Below are positions 32,918 through 40,626 of a DNA stretch of 51,120 bases, in pieces. Every line of letters starts with the position of its first letter. Position 1 is the first letter of the stretch. Position numbers and translations under genes: made by a program. Source of the stretch: Collinsella sp. (GTDB taxonomy: Bacteria; Actinomycetota; Coriobacteriia; Coriobacteriales; Coriobacteriaceae); assembly GCA_019419585.1 (NCBI GenBank), contig DXZQ01000006.1, positions 1-51,120 of the forward strand. Reading direction: 5' to 3'. Under the pieces are notes generated by a model. It worked only from the letters and a program-made list of their open reading frames with translations, had not been told where the DNA came from and searched no databases.

Positions 32918-33361
32918 CTAGAAACCGCTTACGTCCGAACGCTCCCAGCTAGCAACCTGGTCGGGAGACACCGTACCCAGCGCCTCGAACTTCCAGGAGC
33001 CGCCCGCCTTCAGATGATTGGTGTTTGCAAGAGCCGTTCCAACCTGGTTGCCATCGGCATCATACAGAACATACTCAATCTGAATGTAGCTCTTTTCCTT
33101 GTCCGTGTTATTGGTCAGCGTGCCCGTGATCTTATAGGTAAACTGATTGGAAGTGTCTTCAGCCTCGTCAGCAATGGTATACGGTTCTTGCGGTTCTTTT
33201 TGCTCCTCAGCCTGCTGTGCCGTCTCGGCAGGTTTTGCCGAATCGCTCGCAGACGAATCGGTTGAGTTGCCGCCCATAGAGCCCACGGCACCGACAATAA
33301 CCAGCACCACGATGATGCCTAGGACAATCTTGCCGATCGGCTTCTTTCCCTCTTTTGCCAT
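32918..33361 (-). CDS. Membrane-anchored FxLYD-domain protein
   Basis: A 147-residue protein with a basic N-terminus, one hydrophobic anchor (IGKIVLGIIVVLVIVGAVG, about 8-27), a Ser/Ala/Glu-rich linker and a C-terminal beta-rich FxLYD-type domain (YKITGTLTNNT, IQIEYVLYDADGNQVGTA). Such domains lie outside the membrane; their function is unknown. Its ribosome binding site (AAGGA) lies inside a perfect 14-bp stem (33367-33420), which suggests control of translation. The HTH and kinase genes lie downstream on the same strand. Confidence 0.72.
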   Translation of the reverse strand: MAKEGKKPIGKIVLGIIVVLVIVGAVGSMGGNSTDSSASDSAKPAETAQQAEEQKEPQEPYTIADEAEDTSNQFTYKITGTLTNNTDKEKSYIQIEYVLYDADGNQVGTALANTNHLKAGGSWKFEALGTVSPDQVASWERSDVSGF

Positions 33362-33366
33362 TATTC

Positions 33367-33420
33367 ATCCTTCCTACGATCCGGCTACCGTGCCGGCACA
33401 CAGCACATCGTAGGAAGGAT
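33367..33420 (-). promoter_or_regulatory. Hairpin sequestering the ribosome binding site of the FxLYD gene
   Basis: ATCCTTCCTACGAT (33367-33380) and ATCGTAGGAAGGAT (33407-33420) are perfectly complementary over 14 bases. CCGGC/GCCGG pair inside (33381-33385 with 33392-33396). On the minus-strand transcript the second arm contains the GGAAGGA ribosome binding site six bases before the ATG, so the site would be fully double-stranded. This is a candidate RNA switch or thermosensor, or an operator palindrome. Confidence 0.6.
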
Positions 33421-33524
33421 TGAACTTGAATTCATTAGCTGAGAGCTAAGGTTGCGGTAAACGGCCAATGCAGTTGTCCAAGCGCCGAGCAAACGCACTT
33501 TGCGCGACCGTCTGCCAGTGGTGA

Positions 33525-33848
33525 TCAACCCACCGTGACGGATTCCCCGGTAAAGGCACTGATCATCAACAGGACAAAGAAAACAAGGTAGCTGACACTC
33601 AGCAGGTACGCAATGATTAGAAAGATGACCCAGCCGACATTGGTTTTACCGTCGGCACGGCGTCGCTCGCGATTGCGGCAGAGCCAAATCGTCACGCCGA
33701 TGGCAGTGATAAACAGTACGAGTGCCGCCGCAGCCAGCCCAGCAAGCGCAAACATCACGCCAATGCTCACAGCAATAACCGGGAGCAGCAGCAAGCCGCA
33801 CCCACACCCACCAGGACTATACACGGCAGACTGTCGGCGTCGCTCCAT
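33525..33848 (-). CDS. Small membrane protein of unknown function
   Basis: A 107-residue protein with three hydrophobic segments (about residues 16-36, 39-54 and 70-95), a Cys/Gly-rich turn (PGGCGCG) after a basic N-terminus, and a basic loop (CRNRERRRADGKTN). I do not recognise the family. The ATG at 33848 follows GGAG with five bases spacing, just after the stop of the M20 hydrolase gene, so the two are coupled. The 163 bases downstream contain the hairpin of the FxLYD gene. Confidence 0.65.
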   Translation of the reverse strand: MERRRQSAVYSPGGCGCGLLLLPVIAVSIGVMFALAGLAAAALVLFITAIGVTIWLCRNRERRRADGKTNVGWVIFLIIAYLLSVSYLVFFVLLMISAFTGESVTVG

Positions 33849-33850
33849 CG

Positions 33851-35038
33851 TCACTCCAAGCCAAGCAATCGTTTGTAGACATCGAGGCCCTTGAGTAGGA
33901 TTTCCTCGTCAAAGAGCATGCTATCGGTATGCAGGGCGCTTGTTGCATAGGCGGGGCAGCCATCCGAATCACTCGGGTTGTCTTGGCCCTCTGGCACGCC
34001 CGTGCCCAGCAAGAAGAACACGCCCGGCAGATGCCGCTGATAGAACGCGAAATCCTCGGCGATTAGCAGCGGCTTGTCCACGAGCTGCAATTCGGGCAGA
34101 GCGGGCGCGATTCGGGCAAACAGCTCGGGGTCGTTGTCGACCGGCGGATAGCCCTCGGCAAAGTCGAGATCGTACGTGCAGCCCGTTGCAGCGCATGCCT
34201 CATCAAGCACGCGGCACACACCCTCGCGTGCACGGTCGAACATGTCGTCCGTAAACACACGCAGGCTTCCGGCCACATGGGCCTCCCCCGCCACCGCGTT
34301 GCAAACCGTACCGGCCCGCAGCAGACCAAACTTACCGATACAGGGCTCGTCGGCGCCCAACTCGTCCATCAGCTCGCGCTCGGCAACCAAAAACTTCGCT
34401 GCCGCCAATGCGGCATCGTGCGACTCCTCGACCGGTACGCCATAGGTCTTGGCGATATGGATGCTCATCCCGTGAATGTGCACATGCGTCTCGCTCGAAC
34501 GCGCTAGCAATGGACCGGGACAGCTCGCCAGCGTGCCGGCGGGAAGGTCGGGCCACACGTGAAAGCCAAAGATACGGTCGGCACCATAGCGCTCGAACAC
34601 ACCGCTCTCGCATACCGTCTTGGCACCACCGGTCGTCTCCTCGGCAGGCTGGAACACAAAGAGCACGTTACGCTTAATGACACCCGGCCGCTCGCGAATC
34701 GCACGGTCGACATACGTCGCTGCGGCAAGCGCCATGGCCATGTGCCCATCGTGTCCGCAAGCGTGCATCTTTCCGGGATGCGTCGAGGCAAAGGCCGCAC
34801 CCGTCGCCTCCGCGATAGGCAGCGCGTCCATGTCGGCGCGGATCGCCGTGGCGTGCACGGCACCAACGCCAGCATCGAAGAAAGCACAGACGCAGCTGGG
34901 GCAGGGATGGGTCACTTCACAGGCAAGCGAGGCGAGCACGCCCTCGATATAGGCTATGGTTTGAGGAAGATCGAAATCGAGCTCCGGAATGCGATGCAGG
35001 TCGCGACGATAGCGACGAAGTTCTTGGAGCTCGGTCAT
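33851..35038 (-). CDS. M20 family amidohydrolase, candidate N-acetyl-diaminopimelate deacetylase
   Basis: A 395-residue M20D-type metal hydrolase with MHACGHDGHMAM and PAEETTGGAK (metal ligands and catalytic Glu), RRDLHRIPELDFDLPQT at the start and LIAEDFAFY near the end. Relatives include N-acetyl-LL-diaminopimelate deacetylase, hippurate hydrolase and IAA-amino-acid hydrolases. It is divergent from an operon that makes N-acetyl intermediates through DapH and then needs such a deacetylase, which makes that role likely but unproven. The ATG at 35038 follows AAAGGA with six bases; a longer frame upstream runs through the non-coding leader region. A small membrane gene follows directly. Confidence 0.82.
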   Translation of the reverse strand: MTELQELRRYRRDLHRIPELDFDLPQTIAYIEGVLASLACEVTHPCPSCVCAFFDAGVGAVHATAIRADMDALPIAEATGAAFASTHPGKMHACGHDGHMAMALAAATYVDRAIRERPGVIKRNVLFVFQPAEETTGGAKTVCESGVFERYGADRIFGFHVWPDLPAGTLASCPGPLLARSSETHVHIHGMSIHIAKTYGVPVEESHDAALAAAKFLVAERELMDELGADEPCIGKFGLLRAGTVCNAVAGEAHVAGSLRVFTDDMFDRAREGVCRVLDEACAATGCTYDLDFAEGYPPVDNDPELFARIAPALPELQLVDKPLLIAEDFAFYQRHLPGVFFLLGTGVPEGQDNPSDSDGCPAYATSALHTDSMLFDEEILLKGLDVYKRLLGLE

Positions 35039-35183
35039 AAAGGATCCTTTCATGGGGCATATCCATTCGCACAATATTGTGATGCAGAATTGTGACGCCC
35101 TTGTTTCTAGCATATCCCTGCATTTTTTAAACGTTATATACGAATACTCTTGTTTGGTAAAGTGCAACGTGATAGGGTCGTTA

Positions 35184-35350
35184 CCACTTGATAGAGGCGC
35201 GGGCACGAAGAGCCGCGGGCGAGCCGGCAGGCTTTGACCCCGCGGGGAGGCGAAACCCGCCGAACTGGGTTTTTCGGGCACGAACAACCTGGTGGGCCTG
35301 CGGGAAACACCCGCAGGACTGTCTGCAGCAATGCGGGAGCGCTATCCGGA
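35184..35350 (+). ncRNA. Lysine riboswitch (L box)
   Basis: The leader matches the lysine riboswitch pattern in order: GATAGAGGCGC (35190-35200) followed by CGAAGAG, then GGAGGCGAAACCCGCCGAA (about 35246-35264), the GGGCCTGCGGGAAACACCCGC stem (about 35294-35315), GGACTGTCTGCAG, and GGGAGCGCTATC (about 35335-35346) closing P1. It stands directly before lysA-dapA-dapB-dapH, the expected target. Lysine binding would reduce expression. Boundaries are approximate. Confidence 0.85.
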
Positions 35351-35417
35351 CATTGGGTCCACGCTATGCGGATTCGATGCGCAGATGGCGCCGTCTGGAT
35401 AGCGAGGTTTACGGGAC
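35340..35417 (+). promoter_or_regulatory. Probable translational expression platform of the lysine riboswitch
   Basis: CGCTATCC (35340-35347), which forms the 3' side of P1, is perfectly complementary to GGATAGCG (35397-35404) just upstream of the lysA start region (GAGGTTTACGGGAC before ATG 35418). A second stem, CAGATGGC/GCCGTCTG (35382-35397), competes for the same place. There is no T-run terminator, so control is probably at translation initiation. Confidence 0.55.
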
Positions 35418-37727
35418 ATGGCATTGACCCCCAACGAGGCATATGCGGCCAAGCAGCCGTTTGTGGACAAGGAGACACTCGAGCATATCGTCGAGCAGTT
35501 CCCCACGCCGTTTCATCTATACGACGAGGCGGGCATCCGCCGCAACATGCAAGAGGTGCGCGACGCCTTTGCGTGGAATCCGGGCTTTAAGGAATACTTT
35601 GCCGTCAAGGCCAACCCCAACCCGGCACTCATCTCCATTCTTAACGAATACGGCTGCGGTTGCGATTGCTCGAGCTATACCGAGCTTATGATCGCCCGCT
35701 CGCTGGGCATCACCGGACACGACATCATGTTCTCGTCCAACGACACGCCGGCGGCGGACTTTGAGCTCGCCGACAAGCTGGGGGCCATCGTCAACTTTGA
35801 CGACATCAGCCACATCGAGTTCTTTGAGCGCGTTGCGGGGCCCATCCCCAAGACGGTCAGCTGCCGCTTTAATCCGGGTGGCCTGTTCCAGCTCTCCAAC
35901 GGCATCATGGATAACCCCGGCGACTCCAAATACGGCATGACCACCGAGCAACTCTTCGAGGCCTTCCGCACGCTCAAGGCCAAGGGTGCCGAGGACTTTG
36001 GCATCCACGCATTCCTTGCCAGCAACACCGTCACCAACGACTATTACCCCAAGCTCGCGCGCATCCTCTTTGAGCTTGCCGTGCGCCTGAAGCGCGAGAC
36101 CGGCACACACGTCGCCTTCATCAATCTATCCGGCGGCGTCGGCATCCCCTACCTGCCCGAGCAGCAGGTCAACGATATCCATGCCATCGGCGAAGGAGTG
36201 CATGCAGCCTACGACGAAATTCTGGTTCCCGCCGGCATGGGCGATGTGGCCATCTGCACCGAGATGGGCCGCTTTATGATGGGCCCCTACGGCTGCCTGG
36301 TCACCAAAGCCATCCACGAAAAGCAGATCTACAAGGACTATATCGGTGTCGACGCAAGCGCCGTCGATCTGATCCGCCCCGCCATGTATGGCGCCTACCA
36401 CCACATTACGGTAATGGGTCAGCCGGGTGGCGCCGACAAGACCGCGGCGCCTGTCACAAACACGTACGACATTACGGGCAATCTGTGCGAGAACAACGAC
36501 AAGTTCGCCATCGACCGCGAGCTACCGCAGATCGACATGGGTGATGTGCTCGTGATCCACGATACCGGCGCGCATGGCTACTCCATGGGCTACAACTACA
36601 ACGGCCGCCTGCGCTCCGCCGAGGTGCTGCTGCGCCCCGACGGCTCGGCCGACCTTATCCGCCGCGCCGAGCGCCCGGACGATTATTTTGCCACGCTCGA
36701 CGTGCTGCCGTGCGGCCGTGAGCTGCTGGCCAAATCGCGTGCCGATGCCGCCCGCCGTCGCGCTCAGGACGAGCGCCTGGCCGTCGCCGCCCAATGGAAC
36801 AAACGCATCCAGATCGCGGAAGCGAAGGAGAAGAACATGGATATCCGCAACCTCGAGGGCTCGATCGTCGCCCTCGTCACGCCGTTTAAAAAGGACGGCA
36901 GCGTCGACTTTGACGCGCTCGAGCGCCTTATCGATTTCCACTTGCAAAATGGCACCGACGCCATCCTCACCCTGGGCACCACCGGTGAGAGTGCCACGAT
37001 GACCGATGACGAGGACAACTCCGTTGTCGCCGCCGTAGTCAAGCATGTTGCAGGACGCGTCCCCGTCATCGCCGGCTCGGGCTCCAACTCCACGCAAACC
37101 ATGCTCACCAAGTCGCTCACTTACCAGGGCTTGGGAGCCGACGGCCTGCTGCTCATTACCCCCTACTACAACAAGTCCAATGAAGAGGGTATCTATCAGC
37201 ACTTTAAGACCGTGGCCGATGCCGTGGACAATCCTTGCATCCTGTACAACATCCCTGGTCGTTGCGGCTGCGGTATCAGCGAGCACAACGTAGAGCGCCT
37301 GGCCGCACATCCCAACATCATGGGTATTAAGGAAGCCTCGGGCAACGTCGCTTACGCGGCCAAGATCGCCCACCTGCTGTCCGACGACTTCCGCATGTAC
37401 TCGGGTGAGGATGCCCTCACCGTGCCGCTCATGAGCCTGGGCGCCTCGGGCACCATCAGCGTGTGGGCCGATGTTCAGCCGCAGCTCGTGCACGACATGT
37501 GCCGCGCCTATCTGGACGGCGACGTGGAGCGCGCCCGCGACATCCAGATTGCCGGTCAGCCGCTCATCAATGCCCTCTTTAGTGAGGTCAACCCCATCCC
37601 CGTTAAGGAAGCACTCGCTCAAATGAATATGATCGAGGCAAACTACCGCATGCCGCTATGCCCCATGGCAGACGACACGCGCGCTGCACTTACCGATGCT
37701 CTGAAGGGAGCTGGTCTGCTTGATTAA
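35418..37727 (+). CDS. lysA-dapA: Diaminopimelate decarboxylase fused to dihydrodipicolinate synthase (LysA-DapA)
   Basis: One uninterrupted 769-codon frame encodes two lysine enzymes. Residues 1 to about 440 are a PLP-dependent LysA-type decarboxylase: EYFAVKANPNP with PLP Lys64, HAFLASNT, INLSGGVGIPYLPEQQ, EMGRFMMGPYG and DTGAHGYSMGYNYNG. Residues 474-769 are DapA: GSIVALVTPF, LGTTGES, TPYYNKSNEEG, and GIKEASGN with the Schiff-base Lys638 (165 in DapA numbering). The joint is a charged helix (RRRAQDERLAVAAQ). At the joint, AAGGAG (36825-36830) stands six bases before an in-frame ATG (36837) at the normal DapA start, so DapA may also be made alone. The start ATG follows the riboswitch; its own binding site is weak. 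Confidence 0.88.
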   Translation: MALTPNEAYAAKQPFVDKETLEHIVEQFPTPFHLYDEAGIRRNMQEVRDAFAWNPGFKEYFAVKANPNPALISILNEYGCGCDCSSYTELMIARSLGITGHDIMFSSNDTPAADFELADKLGAIVNFDDISHIEFFERVAGPIPKTVSCRFNPGGLFQLSNGIMDNPGDSKYGMTTEQLFEAFRTLKAKGAEDFGIHAFLASNTVTNDYYPKLARILFELAVRLKRETGTHVAFINLSGGVGIPYLPEQQVNDIHAIGEGVHAAYDEILVPAGMGDVAICTEMGRFMMGPYGCLVTKAIHEKQIYKDYIGVDASAVDLIRPAMYGAYHHITVMGQPGGADKTAAPVTNTYDITGNLCENNDKFAIDRELPQIDMGDVLVIHDTGAHGYSMGYNYNGRLRSAEVLLRPDGSADLIRRAERPDDYFATLDVLPCGRELLAKSRADAARRRAQDERLAVAAQWNKRIQIAEAKEKNMDIRNLEGSIVALVTPFKKDGSVDFDALERLIDFHLQNGTDAILTLGTTGESATMTDDEDNSVVAAVVKHVAGRVPVIAGSGSNSTQTMLTKSLTYQGLGADGLLLITPYYNKSNEEGIYQHFKTVADAVDNPCILYNIPGRCGCGISEHNVERLAAHPNIMGIKEASGNVAYAAKIAHLLSDDFRMYSGEDALTVPLMSLGASGTISVWADVQPQLVHDMCRAYLDGDVERARDIQIAGQPLINALFSEVNPIPVKEALAQMNMIEANYRMPLCPMADDTRAALTDALKGAGLLD
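36825..36839 (+). promoter_or_regulatory. Internal ribosome binding site and start codon for DapA
   Basis: AAGGAG, six bases of spacing, then ATG within the lysA-dapA frame. The ATG opens MDIRNLEGSIVALVTPF, the usual DapA N-terminus. It suggests separate DapA synthesis besides the fusion product. Confidence 0.65.
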
Positions 37728-38460
37728 GACCGTCATTATGGGAACGGGCCGCATGGGCTCGCTCATCCGCACCACCGCCGAGGGCGTTGTCGACGCCGCC
37801 GGTCAGCCCGTTTTTGATATCGTCGCCCAGATCGGTTTTGATCTGTCCAAGCTCGAGAGCGCCCCGGCAGCAGACATCATCATCGACTTCTCGAACGTCG
37901 TGACCTTTGACGCCGTCGTCGCCTATGTCAAGCGTACAGGCGCCGCGTTGGTCTCGGGCACCACGGGCTACACACCCGAGCAGATGGACCGCCTGCGCGA
38001 GCTGGGTCAGAACGCCCGCGTCATGCACTCCGGCAATTACTCCATCGGTATCGCAGCCCTGCGTCATCTGGTAGCACAGGCTACACGCGAGCTGCCCGGC
38101 TTTGACTGTGAAATCGTCGAGACGCACCATAACCAAAAGGTCGACGCCCCCAGCGGCACTGCCAAGTTGTTGCTCGACGCCGTCGTCGAAGCTGAACCCG
38201 AGGCAGGCTACCACCCCATTTATGGCCGCGAGGGCATGTGCGGCGCGCGTGACCCCAAGGAGATCGGCATGCACTCGCTGCGCGGCGGCACCGTCGCCGG
38301 CGTGCACGAGGTAAGCTTTTTCGGCCAGGACGAGGAGGTCACGCTCACCCACCGCGCCACGAGCCGTCAGATCTTTGTCAACGGCGCCTTGGCAGCCGCG
38401 CAGAAGCTCGTCACCCGCGAACCCGGCTTCTATACGTTCGACCAGGTCATGTTTGCCTAA
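37720..38460 (+). CDS. dapB: 4-hydroxy-tetrahydrodipicolinate reductase
   Basis: DapB reduces the DapA product with NAD(P)H. The 246-residue protein shows the dinucleotide-binding IMGTGRMGSLI, IIDFSN, VSGTTGYT, SGNYSIGIAAL, the catalytic ETHHNQKVDAPSGTA and RGGTVAGVHEVSFFG. It starts with TTG at 37720, overlapping the end of lysA-dapA by eight bases; AAGGGAG lies nine bases upstream. The next in-frame ATG (MGTGRMG) would cut into the beta strand of the Rossmann fold, so the TTG is preferred. Confidence 0.95.
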   Translation: MIKTVIMGTGRMGSLIRTTAEGVVDAAGQPVFDIVAQIGFDLSKLESAPAADIIIDFSNVVTFDAVVAYVKRTGAALVSGTTGYTPEQMDRLRELGQNARVMHSGNYSIGIAALRHLVAQATRELPGFDCEIVETHHNQKVDAPSGTAKLLLDAVVEAEPEAGYHPIYGREGMCGARDPKEIGMHSLRGGTVAGVHEVSFFGQDEEVTLTHRATSRQIFVNGALAAAQKLVTREPGFYTFDQVMFA

Positions 38461-38499
38461 CCAGGTATCAACCGAATTCACCCAAAGGAGAGATAGCAA

Positions 38500-39219
38500 A
38501 TGAGCAACGCAGCCGAGATGGATGCACAGGAGATTATCAACTACATCGCCACCGCGCCCAAAAAGACGCCCGTCAAGCTGTATGTGCGCGAGAAGCCCGG
38601 CATGAAGGTTGCCTGGGGCGACGCACATGTCTACGGTGGTCGTCGTGGCAAGACCGTCTTTGGCGACTGGGATGAGCTTAAGGCCATCCTGGACGCCAAC
38701 GCCGATTCCATCGATTACTACGACGTCGAGAATGACTGCCGCAACTCCGCCGTGCCCATGCTCGACCTTAAGGGCATCAACGCTCGCATCGAGCCGGGCG
38801 CGATCATCCGCGACCGCGTCGAGATTGGCGACCGTGCCGTCATCATGATGGGCGCCATCATCAACATCGGCTCCGTTATCGGCGAAGGCTCCATGATCGA
38901 TATGGGCGCCGTGCTGGGCGGTCGCGCCACCGTGGGTAAGAACTGCCACATCGGCGCCGGCACCGTGCTGGCAGGCGTCGTGGAGCCCGCCAGCGCCACG
39001 CCCGTCATCATCGAGGACGATGTCATGATCGGTGCCAATGCTGTGGTCCTGGAAGGCGTGCGCGTGGGCAAGGGCGCCGTCGTGGCTGCCGGTGCCGTGT
39101 GCGTCGAGGACGTCCCCGCCGGTGCCGTCGTGGCCGGTGTCCCCGCCCGCGTCATCAAGATGCGCGACGAGAAGACCGACAGCAAGACCGGTCTCGAAGA
39201 GGGCCTGCGCCAGCTCTAA
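38500..39219 (+). CDS. dapH: Tetrahydrodipicolinate N-acetyltransferase
   Basis: A 239-residue left-handed beta-helix acyltransferase that acetylates tetrahydrodipicolinate, the entry to the acetylase branch of lysine/DAP synthesis. The N-terminal DapH domain (AEMDAQEIINYIATAPKKTPVKLYV) is typical of the acetylase rather than the succinylase type (DapD). Hexapeptide repeats run from ARIEPGAIIRDRVEIGDRAVIM to VPAGAVVAGVPARVIK. AAAGGAGAG precedes the ATG. It is the last gene of the operon and ends one base before repeat copy 2. Confidence 0.93.
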   Translation: MSNAAEMDAQEIINYIATAPKKTPVKLYVREKPGMKVAWGDAHVYGGRRGKTVFGDWDELKAILDANADSIDYYDVENDCRNSAVPMLDLKGINARIEPGAIIRDRVEIGDRAVIMMGAIINIGSVIGEGSMIDMGAVLGGRATVGKNCHIGAGTVLAGVVEPASATPVIIEDDVMIGANAVVLEGVRVGKGAVVAAGAVCVEDVPAGAVVAGVPARVIKMRDEKTDSKTGLEEGLRQL

Positions 39220-39220
39220 G

Positions 39221-39423
39221 GTTACGCGGTTTTACCAAACCGCGTAACGGCTCGACGCTGCACCTTTGGTTCCGTCGTTCTAACGAACGACGGACCGGTC
39301 GACGCTACAAGCGCCCCTAAGCGGCAATCTGACGTTCAATCGTCGGTCGCGTACCAAAGTACGCTTCCCTCCTCTTTCACGTCACCTTGCTCGCTTAGGG
39401 GCGCTTTCGCTGACTTATGCTCA
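39221..39423 (+). repeat. Modular structured repeat, copy 2 (longest)
   Basis: Starts two bases after the dapH stop codon. Modules in order: hairpin GTTACGCGGTTT/AAACCGCGTAAC (39221-39248); linker GGCTCGACGCTGCA; hairpin TCCGTCGTTC/GAACGACGGA (39271-39294); related linker GGTCGACGCTACA (39297-39309); outer arms AGCGCCCCTAAGCG (39310-39323) and CGCTTAGGGGCGCT (39392-39405); inner TGACGT/ACGTCA (39330-39335/39379-39384); core hairpin GCGTAC-CAAA-GTACGC (39349-39364); tail TTTCGCTGACTTATGCTCA (39405-39423). The 291-base gap holds no gene. Confidence 0.9.
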
Positions 39424-39451
39424 GTCTGCAACTCAATTGAGCTCCAAGCAA

Positions 39452-39483
39452 AAAGGCCGAAGACCCAAAGGGCTTCGGCCTTT
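39452..39483. terminator. Bidirectional terminator between the lys operon and the nucleoid protein gene
   Basis: AAAGGCCGAAG and CTTCGGCCTTT form the stem, with CCC/GGG pairing at the top. A and T runs at both ends allow both directions; GCTTTCC follows. It serves the lysine operon (+) and the convergent gene (-). Confidence 0.85.
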
Positions 39484-39510
39484 GCTTTCCCGCTGTAGGC
39501 GTAACGCAAC

Positions 39511-40515
39511 TTATCGATTCTCGATGCTGCCGATGTTTTTGAGCTCGATGGAGATGAGGCCGTTGGGCTCGTTGACGAACTCGATGTACTCGGAGTTCGA
39601 ACCCATCTCGGCCGGGAAGCTGATCTCGATACCCGTGTCGGTACGGATCTTGTGATTGCGCACGGCCGCGCGCTCGACCTGCTTGCGCTCCACGGGCACG
39701 CGCTCGGGTACCTTCTCCTCGGTCAGCGCCGCACGCACGCTCTCCTTGATGACCGGCTCGTCCTCAAAGACCTCATCGACGATATCCCAAGGCGGCAGTT
39801 CCTCGTCGTCTTCAACCTTCTCGGCAACGGCAGCCTTAACCTTAGCGAGCGCTACGGCCGTGTTGGCGCCGTGCTCTTCAGCGACCTCCTCGACCACGCG
39901 CGTCACCGTGTCGATGACCTCCTTACCCGAAACGCCCGTGTCGCATTGCAGCAGGCCGTCGGGAATGAGCATGCAATCCTCGCCGGCAATCTTGCGCTTC
40001 TTGTCCACGTAGCCGATCTCCATGGTGCTCGCACGCACGATGGCATAGCTCGGCACCTTTTGCGAAGGGTTCGGCAGAATGGCATAGTGGCGCGCGATGT
40101 CGTTACGAACCTCGCCCTCTTCGCGACCCACCTCGTGCATGAATGCCTGCTTGGAGCCCAGCAGCATCACGGCAAACCAGCGGGCATCCTCATCATCGTC
40201 AAAGTCCGCCACCAGCACGTCAGTGGACTCGGCTTTCTCGGCCTTGGTAAGTTCGGAAGAGATGAACTCCGCAATCTGCTGCGACAGGTCCACGAACTCA
40301 CGCTCACCAAAGAAATAGCCCTTGAGCTCGCCGCCGAATGCGGAGTTCTCGGCAAACGTGGCACGCTTGTTGTCGGCCGAAGTACGAGCGCGGCGCAGAT
40401 GCGTGGTCACGAAGTTGCGCACGGTACGGCTCTCTATATCGAGCTCGCGCTGGCTCATGACGTTGACGGCAGAGTCAAAGTCCAGGATATGCAGGATCGC
40501 GTGATTGATTTTCAT
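39511..40515 (-). CDS. Nucleoid-associated protein (NdpA/YejK family)
   Basis: A 334-residue protein of the 37-kDa nucleoid-associated family. It begins MKINHAILHILDFD, has DVLVADFDDDEDARWFAVMLLG and HYAILPNPSQKVPSYAIVR, and ends with a predicted globular region (HKIRTDTGIEISFPAEMGSN). Homologues bind DNA or act in phage-related processes; the physiological role is not settled. I chose the ATG at 40515, with GGA nine bases upstream; an ATG three codons earlier leaves no spacing. It converges with dapH. Confidence 0.8.
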   Translation of the reverse strand: MKINHAILHILDFDSAVNVMSQRELDIESRTVRNFVTTHLRRARTSADNKRATFAENSAFGGELKGYFFGEREFVDLSQQIAEFISSELTKAEKAESTDVLVADFDDDEDARWFAVMLLGSKQAFMHEVGREEGEVRNDIARHYAILPNPSQKVPSYAIVRASTMEIGYVDKKRKIAGEDCMLIPDGLLQCDTGVSGKEVIDTVTRVVEEVAEEHGANTAVALAKVKAAVAEKVEDDEELPPWDIVDEVFEDEPVIKESVRAALTEEKVPERVPVERKQVERAAVRNHKIRTDTGIEISFPAEMGSNSEYIEFVNEPNGLISIELKNIGSIENR

Positions 40516-40590
40516 ATACGGCATTCCGTTCTAGATCGATTTCGGCACGAACCAGTATAGCGGTCGAGCCTGCCCCAGGCGCATCGAAGC

Positions 40591-40622
40591 TTGGTGCATC
40601 GGGGACAGGTTGCTTTGCGCCA
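40591..40622 (+). repeat. Left inverted copy of a 32-base REP-like repeat
   Basis: TTGGTGCATCGGGGACAGGT continues to TGCTTTGCGCCA. It matches 41818-41849 on the other strand at 27 of 32 positions. The two copies flank the alpha/beta hydrolase gene. The ends of each copy can pair with each other (TTGGTGCA with TTTGCGCCA-like). Confidence 0.65.
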
Positions 40623-40626
40623 ATGG

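Noticed and set aside
34559..35095. 178-codon plus-strand frame upstream of the lysine operon
   Set aside because: Antisense to the start of the M20 hydrolase, and no initiation site; the riboswitch lies further downstream.
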